Below, piece after piece: positions 33,365 to 48,412 of a DNA stretch of 64,000 bases. The DNA comes from Desarmillaria ectypa (lineage: Eukaryota; Basidiomycota; Agaricomycetes; Agaricales; Physalacriaceae). Where the stretch lies: assembly GCA_030407005.1 (NCBI GenBank), contig JAUDYN010000011.1:982501-1046500 (forward strand), read 5' to 3'. Position 1 is the stretch's first letter. Every line of letters starts with the position of its first letter. The notes below the pieces were generated by a model, which saw nothing but the letters and a program-made list of their open reading frames with translations, was not told the DNA's origin and made no database searches. The translations under genes and the position numbers were made by a program.

Positions 33365-34170
33365 TCATCTCTCAAATATCCGTTGGATGTAGATATTTAC
33401 ATCTGAATAATTGTTTCGGGGCCGACAAACGTTATCCAAATCGAGGAATTCAGTAACAGCGAAAGTCTGTGGGTCCGCCATTACATTCTGAAGGTCGAGA
33501 TCAGGGGGGTAAGACGAGCGGCGGCCCGTCAAAGCATTTATTGGGGGGAAAGAGAGAGACGAGATGAAGAACGGGATAGTGTGCGTACTTCGATAGAGGT
33601 TCATTATGTTTGCCAGCAAGAGATGAGGCGAGTTCATCGATATAGGAAAGGGCAGTTGGGAAGGGACTGAGTTCGTGGACAACTTTGCCCTCCTCGATTT
33701 TGTGCAAAGGTCCGATCGTATACGAGAGGTCAGGGTCAGGAAACTCGAGCGTATCGATGCGATCAAACTCGAGCATGCGAAGCTGGGCCATTGAGTTGGC
33801 TACCTGCTGGAAGATATGGCGACGGTTAGAATTAGTGAGAGCACCCGATTAGTCCATATGTACGACAAGGGGACGCCCTCTATGGAGCTGGTGAAAATAT
33901 AGACGTGTATTTTCGGGGTGCTATCATAGGCATAGGCGACAGGTAGAGAGGGAGGGTGCTCCTTTCCGAAACCAATCGCGAGGTGCCTATCATGCTCTCT
34001 ATTTTTCGAGAATCAGTGAAAGACAGCTCGGGTATTTTGGCCACCCATTTTCTACCGTCAGGAAATGTGATAACATAGACGAGGTTGAAAGAACCGCTCA
34101 TCGGCGTATTTGGACGAGAGCGGAAGGGGACTGCGCGAGCTTGCAGGCTAACTCCTCCTCTAGACGACAC
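33365..34170 (-). pseudogene. Decayed APH-like phosphotransferase gene, copy C
   Basis: On the minus strand the N-terminal block at 34170-33960 reads FNLVYVITFPDGRKWVAKI. A second frame at 33791-33501 holds YTIGPL, YIDELASSL and FDGPPLVLPP. A third frame holds LDLQNVMADPQTFAVTEF, where the catalytic/metal region should be. Frame changes separate the three, and the sequence after LDLDNV is lost. The block QNVMADPQTFAVT is nearly identical at DNA level to copy A 29 kb away, so these two copies split recently relative to copy B. Confidence 0.65.
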
Positions 34171-34396
34171 ATATAATCACAGCAACTTGAACTATGCGCA
34201 GAAGAAATACTGGAGGATGATGACATGTAGAAGTGCAAGTTAACTTAGCAAAAGGACGATTGAGCGCGAGCCTTAAAAGGCAACAATATCACGTGATATG
34301 TGTGGGCACTGACGGACCGGTCAACTCGGTTCTTCGGAAGCCTCCAAGTCCCTCGGCTCTCTCTTGTTTACCCAAATTCCTCTTGCCCTGCCATCG

Positions 34397-36371
34397 ATGA
34401 ATTCGCGACTTGAAGTCTCGCGAATTCCGCCTGAAGAGGTATATCAACCACTTCTAGCGCTAGGTCTTCCTCCCACAGTAACTCTCGAGCAATTTATACG
34501 GTTATATCGTGGTCCACTGGCCGATATTTTGGTCTTTCTCAGTAAAAGTGTGCTTGGGAGGACTGATGTAATGAAAGCTCGCGGTGACATTCATAGGCTC
34601 GCGCTGATTTACTTAGCCCATGGGCCGTGTGACTGATGTCAACTATCTAGAATGAAGGCGGTGGGAAAGGACGCCGCGAAACCCTATAAAATCAAGGCTT
34701 TTAGCTCAGAAGATAGATCCCGGTTTAGACTTACTGGAGCCAAGAAAAGCTATGCTTTGTGCCAGAAGGAGCTGGATGAACTATTGATGGCATCAGAAGA
34801 AACTCGTGAGTATCCTTAGTATTTAGATGATACTTATTCTGACTATTTTGCAGAGCATAAGATCAGTGACTTGAGAAAGCGGCTTAACGACAGTCGAAAT
34901 GCCGCATTTTTGCTTACTATCTTGGAGAAGAAGGAGTTGATGAGGAGGAAAAGGATCGAAGAGATAACAATTCTTTTGAGAAGACTAAAGTAAGTTCTAC
35001 CGATTAAGATTATCAATTATTCCTTATCCTGAATTTATGGTAGAGAAGCACTTGACCAACGTCAGTCGTCTCAGGTCTGTTTATAACTGTTTCATTCGTC
35101 AGTTTACAGTCGTTCTAATGTTTTCCTAGTTGTCTGCTTCTGTGCCACCAGAAATAGACAGAAAGCAAACATTAAGACGTCGACAGACTCACTCTAGAGA
35201 TGCATTAACGGTGCGCATGTATGCTAGGCTGATCTATACAGCCAAACGAACCCATTTTCCTAGAATACCGAAGCGTATTATGTTGCCCTCTCCCGTGTTG
35301 CGCTGTCAGGGAGACTACGGAAGAATCAAGATTACATACCGCGATTGAAGACCGTGATGCAAAAGCATCTTTCTTCTCGAGATGCGCAAATAGAGGCTAC
35401 CATGTATTCTTCCTTTCTGTGTTCATCACAAGCAATGTTGACCGACTTTTGTCAGCGCTAATATCGTGCGATGGGCACAGAACTCTGCACATGAGAAAGT
35501 CAAATATCACTCCACATTGCGGAATACTGATATGGTCAGCGACGCTGACTTAGACCGAACAGAGTCCTACGTTGTAAGCAACAGCCTCTTAGGTCTGACG
35601 GAACGACTATTTAATTTCGAACAATAGCGAAACTATGAAACTGTGCTACAGGAACTGTGCGATCACTCAGCTTCTTTGATTTTCGCTATCGATCCCCACA
35701 TGCAATATGTGTGTATTGCTCTATAATGTTGGATAGCTGACTTACCTTTATGCATAGATGTCCGCCTTCCAATTCTCTGCAATACAAGTCTTAGGGGAGT
35801 CTCTAGGCGATAAAGCTTACCCGAGAGGATATTTAGATGACCAACGACGTCTATTGTTAGAACAAGTGCCGGGTGATTCTGTCACACGTAAAGATGAGTC
35901 GTTTGCGCAAAATGCAAAGCAGACATTAAAAGCAAGTCAGGCGGTGGTGAGAGCCTCATTTGCGATATTTTTGGCTTCCGTCTTCATAGTCTGTTTCAGA
36001 ATGTACAGAAACTTCTACAAGATTTAGAGCATCTAATGCTATCGAGTATGATACGGCACGGAGCTACCATTTATATCCCTAATCATTTATCCTAGTCGAC
36101 AAACGAAGACATATATCGGCGCTTGCCCCACGCCTTCCCTTGTCGATGAAGAATCACGAGGAACCGCTTTGTAGGTAGATGATCTTGCTCAACTAGCGTC
36201 TCTCTTATACTATCCCCAGTGCAACATAGAACGGATAGTCAGAAGAACGAAGATGGCACAACTAAATTGCTGAAGAGAAAACTGGACAAAGCGGACATGG
36301 GTGCCGGGCTAGTCAAGGACATCGAAGTCCTTCTAGACGAAGCGAAATTCATCGTTGGTCGGAGCAAGTGA
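34397..36371 (+). CDS. Coiled-coil protein resembling augmin subunit HAUS5
   Basis: The N-terminus after the ATG at 34397 (LGLPPTVTLEQFIRLYRG, ILVFLSKSVLGRTDVMKARGDIHR) matches the pattern of HAUS5 proteins: a short Leu-rich helix, a G-x-x-A-x-I..FL..V segment, and then an (I/A)RG(N/D) motif. Downstream exons encode coiled coils: KSYALCQKELDELLMASEE, ISDLRKRLNDSRNAA, LEKKELMRRKRIEEITILLR, RLKTVMQKHLSSRDAQIEAT, NVQKLLQDLEHLML and KLLKRKLDKAD. About nine introns are inferred. Augmin promotes microtubule branching in mitosis. The first intron is either an implausible 24-bp GT intron or a 54-bp GC-AG intron, and one join near 35200-35310 is unresolved. Identity with HAUS5 is inference from pattern only. 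Confidence 0.5.
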
Positions 36372-36608
36372 CGGTAAACAACGCTATCATTATCCGCCGT
36401 CTTGTATACATACTGGTCTTAACAGATGCATTTCTCTCAACGTGCCGGGGTCCCCACGGCCCGTCATATTCCGGTAGTATTTCAGATTCTTTCATCACGA
36501 GAAGGCTTGTTTACGAAGACTCGCACTCATATGATATGACGCCTGACAGTGAGTATTCTGGTGTGTATATAAAGAGCGGATTGTCGAGCATCGCTGTCTG
36601 CGTTCGCC

Positions 36609-38174
36609 ATGAGGGTTTTTTCGCCGCGATCTCTGTCTGCCATTGGAGTATGTAACTGCGCAATAGCTTTGGCGTTTGAGCTGCCGGCTCAAGCAGTGGT
36701 GAGTACAACAGCTATTTACCTCCACCACACGACATTGACCAGTAGTCTCTGTGCTGTATAGTATGTGGACCTGCTCTCTTACGCTGCACTAGGTGTCAAT
36801 AGCTCATTTCGTGAATCATCGTTTGATAATGCAACCTTCTTCAATCCCACTTTAACAGCACCCCCATTCTTCCAAGTCTTTCATGAGGGATTCTTGGATA
36901 TTCTGGGGCCATCGTCTAGTATTCGCGAGATTGCTTCGAATGCCTCGTTTGCTTTCGCCCATGAAGCGCCTATATATTTTCCAGAGACGGACGAGATGTT
37001 TTTCTCTAGCAATGATGGTGGAAGTCTGGGAATGAGCGATTGGGATCATAACAATGTGTACGGAAAGATCAACCTTGCGGCTGTGGAGGATGCGCTTGAG
37101 GCAAATCATGACGGTGGTGCCATCAATGTCCCGGTAACGGAGGTGGGTGTTCGGTTTGGCGAAGGCCGAGTAAACGATTTGATGATATTCAACAGCTTGC
37201 TCTATCCAAGGAGATTCAGATGACGAATGGAGGAACAGGACTGTATAAAGGCTCGCTGCTTCTTATCACATCAGGACGGGGTACGCGCGCGCCATCAATT
37301 GCGCTCGTTAACCCGCGGGAGCCGCACAATGTCACTGTCCTACTCGATAACTTTTTTGGGAGACAGTTCAATTCGTTGAATGACATCAAGGTCCATCCTT
37401 CAAGTGGGAAGATCTTTTTCACTGATGTCACGTAGGAGGTCCTTCTCCGTCTACTGAAGACTTGCGCGTCTGACACCCTTTTAGATACGCATACTTATAT
37501 GGGTTCCGTCCTGTGCCCATGATGCCGAATCAAGTTTATCGTTTTGATCCGGACACAGGGAATGTTAGAGTGGTTGGCGATGGTTTTGTTAGATGCAACG
37601 GAATAGCTTTCACGGGCGATGGGCGGATCGCTTACGTGTAAGAACTATCTTATGTGCGGACGTGCGGTGTGATTCGTTTTGCTGACTTTTTCGGTTTGGC
37701 AGTTCTGATACCGGAGCTAGCGGCGGCAATCTTTTGGGTTTTAACCAAACCCTTCCGGCTACGATGTAAGGATCTGTTTATTGTCCCAAAATTCGTGCTG
37801 AAAGCATCATTTCGTAGTTATGCCTTTGATGTAGATGAAAATACCCAGGCATTCAAGAACAGACGCGTATTTGCCTATGTCGATGCTGGCGTTCCGGATG
37901 GTATTCAAGTAGATACAATGGGAAACGTTTATACCGGCTGTAGAGATGGAGTGCATGTGAGTATCTTGCCATCTTGACTGAGGTGAATTGTACCGAACAG
38001 TGATACTTACAGGTATTCAACGAAGATGGTATCATTTTGGGGAAGTTTTTCTTGGGTAGTACTTCTGCGAACATGGCGTTTGCGGGAGACGGGAGACTTC
38101 TCATATTGGCAGAAACGAAGATCTTCTTGGCTCATATCGCGGCTAAGGGGATTACTCTTGGTGACCCGTCGTAA
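36609..38174 (+). CDS. SMP-30/gluconolactonase-type lactonohydrolase
   Basis: Six or more exons join in frame. A hydrophobic N-terminus suggests secretion. Beta-propeller marks of the SMP-30/LRE family are HEAPIYFPETDEMFFSSN, MTNGGTGLYKGSLLLI, FNSLNDIKVHPSSGKIFFTD, YRFDPDTGNVRVV, CNGIAFTGDGRIAYVSDTG and GVPDGIQVDTMGNVYTG. These include the conserved Glu, Asn and Asp that bind the divalent metal in this fold. The family hydrolyses sugar lactones (gluconolactone, pantolactone). The product is probably an extracellular or secretory-pathway lactonase; the substrate cannot be told from sequence. It ends at 38174 after ITLGDPS. Confidence 0.85.
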
Positions 38175-38393
38175 TTATTGTTTGGTTCAGTGTAAGACGG
38201 AACGGTAGAATTTGACGCATCGAAGCAGGGAAACAGAGTTGACGGGATTTGGGACCGATGCGGATTAGCGGACATTAATTCCCGAAAATTAAATCGACCT
38301 ATCGAGGGATATGACGGATAGTACTAGTACAACAACGACGAATTAATGTCGTGTATAATAGATGAATATAAAATGAAGCGACCCAAAATAACC

Positions 38394-39761
38394 CTAGGAA
38401 GACAATTTTCTATCGTAGCGCTTCAATAGCAATCTGTCAACCCATCCATCCTTTGGGAATGCCTTATCCCACTGGTTGTGCAAGTGTAACCCAAACACGT
38501 TCCCAAGGGCCTTGTCCAATGGACCTCCCTCCTCCATCCCAAGCCCCATTGTCCACTTTCCTTTGGCGTCATCCGCCACGAATGGATCGGGTAGCCTATT
38601 ATCCAGTCTACATGACCTGCCATCGCTGAAACAGAACGGAAGGATCTTGAAGGGAGGTATAGACCCCACAACTAATCGACGCCATAATTTGAAGTAAAGC
38701 GTTGACCCCCAGTCAGTGGAATCAGCACGAGGCGCGGTTCCGGTAACCATGATATGGAACGCCTCACAAAGGTAGGGTGAGTGCTGACGGAAGCGCATAA
38801 GGGCGCCATTGAATGGCTGGTACACTTTGTCTATTAAGGACATCAGAGAAGATAGGATTGAACAAAGATGTTACGCGCCATAGCAGTCCCATTGAGTGAC
38901 AAACTCATGCTCGAGCAGAGGATCGAGGTCTCGCGTAAGTAACGAGTCCATATCGATCCATACACCGCCGTAATTCCAAAGCAGAAGCAAGCGAATGAGG
39001 TCGCCGTCAACCCATGCTTTCTCATCTTTACGATGCAACAACCCGCTGCCCTCCAACTCTGTTCCTAGCGCCAATGCAGGGATATCGACAATTTTGAGGG
39101 CAAAGGCGTCGGGGTAGCGCTTTACATACCCGGCCAAGATCTCGTTGTTGGAGAGGTCACCATTCGACCATAAGATAAGGCGCGAGGTGTGGATGTTTTG
39201 GGTAGCAAAGAAGGATTTGAGCATATACTCTTGCCGAGGCCCAAAGGCAGCGAGGTCCACTCGCCAATACGTGTGATACTGGATTCGCTCGTCGCCGGGT
39301 ACGTGCACATCAGGTATCTGTGTACTGCCGTCACTCTGTATCGTCCCAGCGAGATCATAACAATCCAAGCCCATCCTCAACTGCAGCCCGGCCTGCACCT
39401 CTGTCTTCTTTGGCCCATATATCGCCTCCGACACGTTGTACTTTGGGCTGACCCTCGATGCGTCGAAACACCCAGAGAGCGGTTCGGTGGTCAAGATTTC
39501 TTGGTGCACCCAGTCCCGGGAGTAGAACGCGAGCTCTATGTGGGGTTCATAGTGGTATAATCCGTAGAGAAGGGTGAATAAGGTGGTGGATAAGATGAAT
39601 AGGGCGACGAAGCGCAGTCGCCGGATAGATAATTTTGCAGATATCATGGGTCGTGGTCTGTGCTCGAAGAAATAGTCGGATTGGTGGAGGGTTGATGGTG
39701 AGGCCCGACGCCTTGATGAGGATTCGGCATGGTAATAGTACGGCAGTTGTTCTTCACTCAT
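38394..39761 (-). CDS. Type II membrane glycosyltransferase with DXD motif (GT32-like)
   Basis: Two exons (38879-39761 and 38394-38830) give 439 residues. A short cytoplasmic tail and one signal-anchor helix (FVALFILSTTLFTLLYGLY) precede a lumenal catalytic domain. That domain contains AWVDGDLIRLLLLWNYGGVW and IDMDSLLTRDLDPLL. The DMD is the DXD metal and nucleotide-sugar site of the Gly_transf_sug (GT32/OCH1-like) fold, and NGALMRFRQHSPYLCEAF continues it. The likely role is Golgi protein or lipid glycosylation. The frame stays open across the single intron (38831-38878) only if its donor is GC (TG|GCGCGT), a weak match. Its ATG lies 63 bp from the start of the divergent TFB5 gene. Confidence 0.82.
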
Positions 39762-39824
39762 GGCAAGGAGCGCAAGCTTAGCCGGCGGCTCGATACATTT
39801 TAAGTCACTTGACCTTGACCACTC
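39762..39824. promoter_or_regulatory. 63-bp bidirectional promoter
   Basis: The glycosyltransferase start (minus, 39761) and the TFB5 start (plus, 39825) are separated by only 63 bp. Both transcripts must start within this stretch or inside each other's coding region. No TATA box is clear. Confidence 0.6.
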
Positions 39825-40175
39825 ATGAAAGCCATCAGAGGTATTTTACCAGTGTTTATCAGTTGCCTTGGCTGTACTTATTCCATTTCAGGTGTACTCT
39901 TGACATGGTTGGTCGACTAGACGGGATTCTGTGTAGTTTCTTGACCCTCCTCTTACCAGTGATGCCGCAGTCAAACAAATTCTGTTGGCCATGAACGACA
40001 GACAGACATTCATCATAGAGGACCTTGACGATAATCATCTCCTCATCAAACAGGAAATGGAGTACTATGTCAGGAAGGAGTTGGAAGCGGAGGCGAGTCG
40101 ACGCTATTTCTTCGATTCATTCATGCTTACAGACCCGTGTAGTTGGAGAAGAATACGTATAGTCTGGAGACTTGA
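39825..40175 (+). CDS. tfb5: TFIIH subunit TFB5 / GTF2H5 (TTDA)
   Basis: Four exons (39825-39840, 39892-39907, 39960-40092, 40143-40175) give 65 residues, the usual size. The protein begins MKAIRGVLLTCDAAVKQ (compare GVL..CDPAxKQ in the family). It continues with FIIEDLDDNHLLIKQEME, YYVRKELEAELEKN and a short tail. TFB5 stabilises the TFIIH core, needed for transcription initiation and nucleotide excision repair. Exons 1 and 2 are only 16 nt each. The last intron (40093-40142) uses a GC donor (GAG|GCGAGT). Without it the conserved ELEAELEKN ending is lost. The total of 198 nt is a multiple of three. Confidence 0.9.
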
Positions 40176-41137
40176 ACGTAACGTTCGAACGTTGAACGTT
40201 TCAAGTTCTTGTTCGGTGCACCAAGAAGCATTTCCGTAACCCCGATGACAACCATAGCCGATTATCAATGCAGGGAGTTCTACTGATATCCAATCCCCTT
40301 GCAAACATTCTAACCAGTCTCAGATCCCAGAGGTGATTGGTGGGAACTCCCTGAATATCCCATGTTCGCAATGGCCCATATAGGCCGTTGGAGCTAAGGT
40401 ATCATAGTTACGACCGTTCCGCTGTGTTTCCAAAAGATTCGAGGGTGAATCTGAAATAGAATGTAGCTTGACGATTGGAGATTACTCGTGCTTCCGAGTT
40501 TGACTCAATTGTTGCTCAGAATATCTTCGTTCTTTCATTTCATTGAAACGAGATAATTTCGGTTCCTCACTCTCAGTTGATGCAAATGATGAGGCGTACT
40601 GGATGCTTTGTAGCTCGATATTTCCGTCCAATGAATTGGAAAAAAAACTCTTCGGACGGATAGGTAGTTAACTGAGTACTTATGGCTGCTGCAGTGGAAG
40701 TACAGAAACAGAAAACGTTCCTGGACCGACGTAAATTTTCCTTTCGGTCCGGTTTCCGTAGCCAGAAGCTCTTGCCACTTGCTACTACTGCAAAGATTCT
40801 CTTCTTGCATAGGGTCTCGCTTTATACTCGCTGCCGGGTTAATCCATATATTTTGGGCTCGAGCATGCCTCTTCCATCAGAAATCAAACCGTCGATAACG
40901 TGCGTCTATCCCCAATTATGCTTGGATTGCTCTCCTGTCTCAACGTACACCCGGATACCAACCCAATTTTTGAAATGATGGCTTCGGATTCCCATCGACT
41001 TAAAATCAATTGGCGCTTGCCAAATCTCATTGTTTAGTACACCCACGGTGAAGCCTGTACGCCCAATGTCTACGACTGCAAAGACGGGTTGGTATACTGT
41101 TTTCTTCGACTGTGGCCTCCACTGATCATACAATCAT
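40176..41137. other. No gene recognised
   Basis: ORFs at 40682-40978 (+) and 40535-40810 and 40906-41133 (-) overlap and lack motifs. The right end is the promoter of the isomerase gene. Confidence 0.35.
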
Positions 41138-42625
41138 ATGAGGACAGAACCTGTATTAAAGTCGCCAATACCTGCTGGGATATTAAATGTCATTGAGAGG
41201 TCTAAGCAACTTGCTGCATGGACTGCTGTCGACCAGCACATCAAGCCGGAACACCGGGTATGTGGGTGTAGACTCTCTGTTGTGTCGTAACTCACCGTTG
41301 CGGCCTAGGTAATTGGGATTGGATCAGGTTCGCTGTCAGATATAGGTTGCTAAACAAGATACGATTCATCATCCAGGATCCACTGTTCCATATGTTGTCG
41401 AGCGGATCGTCATGCAAGGATATGAGGCCAACAAGGATCGCGTTTTCATCCCCACCGGTAGGTACGGGTTTGTTTCCAATGAGCCTTCTACTAATTCCAG
41501 ATGGACCCAGGCTTTCAGTCCAAGGAATTGATCGTATCCTCAGGTTTGGGCTTGGGAGATGTTGATCAATACTCGACTATCGACGTAACAATAGATGGGG
41601 CTGATGAGTGAGCGCGCGCAGTTGTTCTATTCAGCTTATCAGGACTCATTTTGATGCAAGGGTGGACCGTGAACTCAACTGCATCAAGGGTGGAGGAGCT
41701 TGCCATTTACGAGAAAAGGTCTTGGCTGAGGCCGCGCTCACGTTCGTTTCATCTCCATCTCCTTGCACACGCTGATTGTCAGGAAATGGTACAGGTTCAT
41801 TCTTGTCGCGGACTATCGCAAGAATGTGGATTATCTTTGCACGAATGTAAGTGTTTGCTAGCGAGTCATTTGGAATTCGGCCTCGTAGGCATGGATGGCG
41901 CTTGACAGATAATTTTCTTGCCTTTAAAGACTTTCCATCTAACTTACTTTTCCAAACCATCTTTTACTTCACATCTTTATCATTTTCCGGGGCCGGAAAA
42001 GATGACAAACGGCGAACTTGCTTTTCCCCATGGTGTTGAGACGGAGCATGAGATGACTATCAAATTCTTTTCTCTCACAGCTGTGGAACAGGAACTGTCA
42101 AAACATGCTAACTGGATTCTCTGTCTAGTTTAAACCTGGTGTCCCTATTGAGGTGGTACCTTTCGCTTACGCCAAGGTCTTGCGCAACCTGCACGAAAGT
42201 CTGCGGTCACCAAACGCGACCCTTAGGATGGCTGTCGCCAAAGGTGTGCTCCCTCGTTTGATTGACAGTTCTGTGATTTGACCGAGATGTATAGCGGGGC
42301 CTGTAGTGACGGATAACGGTAATTTTGTCATAGACGCGCCGTTTTCAAGGGAGGACATGATGGACCCGTATGCGGTTGCGTAGAGTTTTTCCGCTCTATT
42401 CACAGTTGTCTCATCGTGTGATAGATCATGGCTCGCATCAAGATGCTTACCGGGGTTGTTGAAGTGGGGTTGTTCTGCCATATGGCCAAGGCGGCATACT
42501 TCGGTAACCAGGTATGTTTCAGCCCTACTTTCCTTCATATCTTTTCTGATACTCATCCCGATCAGGATGGAAGTGTCACGGTGAAATGGGTCGGGGGTAA
42601 GGTCGAGCAGATTCCTGCTAGCTAG
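41138..42625 (+). CDS. rpiA: Ribose-5-phosphate isomerase A
   Basis: Nine or so exons join in frame. Blocks are AAWTAVDQHI, VIGIGSGSTV (phosphate loop), FIPTGFQSKELI, DVTIDGADEVDRELNCIKGGG (catalytic Asp/Glu), FILVADYRKN, PIEVVPFAYAKVL, GPVVTDNGNFVIDAPF and VVEVGLFCHMAKAAYFGN. The enzyme interconverts ribose 5-phosphate and ribulose 5-phosphate in the non-oxidative pentose phosphate pathway. One intron, about 41848-42129 (around 280 bp), is five times longer than its neighbours. The acceptor of the preceding intron is chosen so that GFQSKELIV is kept. The protein ends KVEQIPAS. Confidence 0.92.
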
Positions 42626-42971
42626 TGAATTATTAGGCCCCGTATTGTTAGGGAGAACTTGTTCGATCGCGGAGCCGGAGAAGGCTGAGAAGTACTAGAA
42701 CTGATTGTATATGTCCTTTAAGCATTATGGAAACCTAGCAACATCTTTGATACGCATCGGCTTTCTAGGTGGCCTTGGCCCTGACGGAGGAACGCCTGGA
42801 ACGGAGAAGTGAGAAAAGAACCCCTATTCGCCCTTCCACGTGCTTGATCTTGCTAAACATCGAAAATTTCGGAGTTGTGACTCATTGGACAGCTCGTTTT
42901 CCTTTCCCTTATTCAAAAGTGGGCGGTCGTTAGACACCGTCTACAGTTCCTCTTCTATTTTCTTCGTCATA

Positions 42972-48114
<5,143 letters not shown>

Positions 48115-48412
48115 GAAAGGAGATCTTGTATACGTAGTCGAATCATAGAATTTTTCATTTTCGGTGTGGGTCCAGATATAATGCGGAAGCGGGACGGGAA
48201 CTTGAAAAAAAAAAACGGAATCTTATGGTTCCGGAAACGGACGGACACCGTGTTTGACAGGGTGTCCGAAAAAGGCATATCAAGACCCGGAAGAGCCAAG
48301 GCGGCAAGAATTATATGAGACAAAACATTGCATTTTCTTTCCCTCCATTTCTCTTCCGTTGTCGCATTTCTATTCTGAAGTGTTCTCACTTCGTCGCGGT
48401 ATATATTCAAGG
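48115..48412. other. Short intergenic region
   Basis: 3' flank of AROM and promoter of the NADH dehydrogenase gene. A 10-base A run lies near 48208. Confidence 0.4.

Noticed and set aside
34625..34650. A 24-bp GT-AG intron in the HAUS5-like gene
   Set aside because: It is too short for splicing. A 54-bp GC-AG intron ending at the same acceptor keeps the frame and has normal length.
41918..42133. 71-codon ORF inside the isomerase gene
   Set aside because: It lies within the long intron, and the flanking exons join in frame without it.
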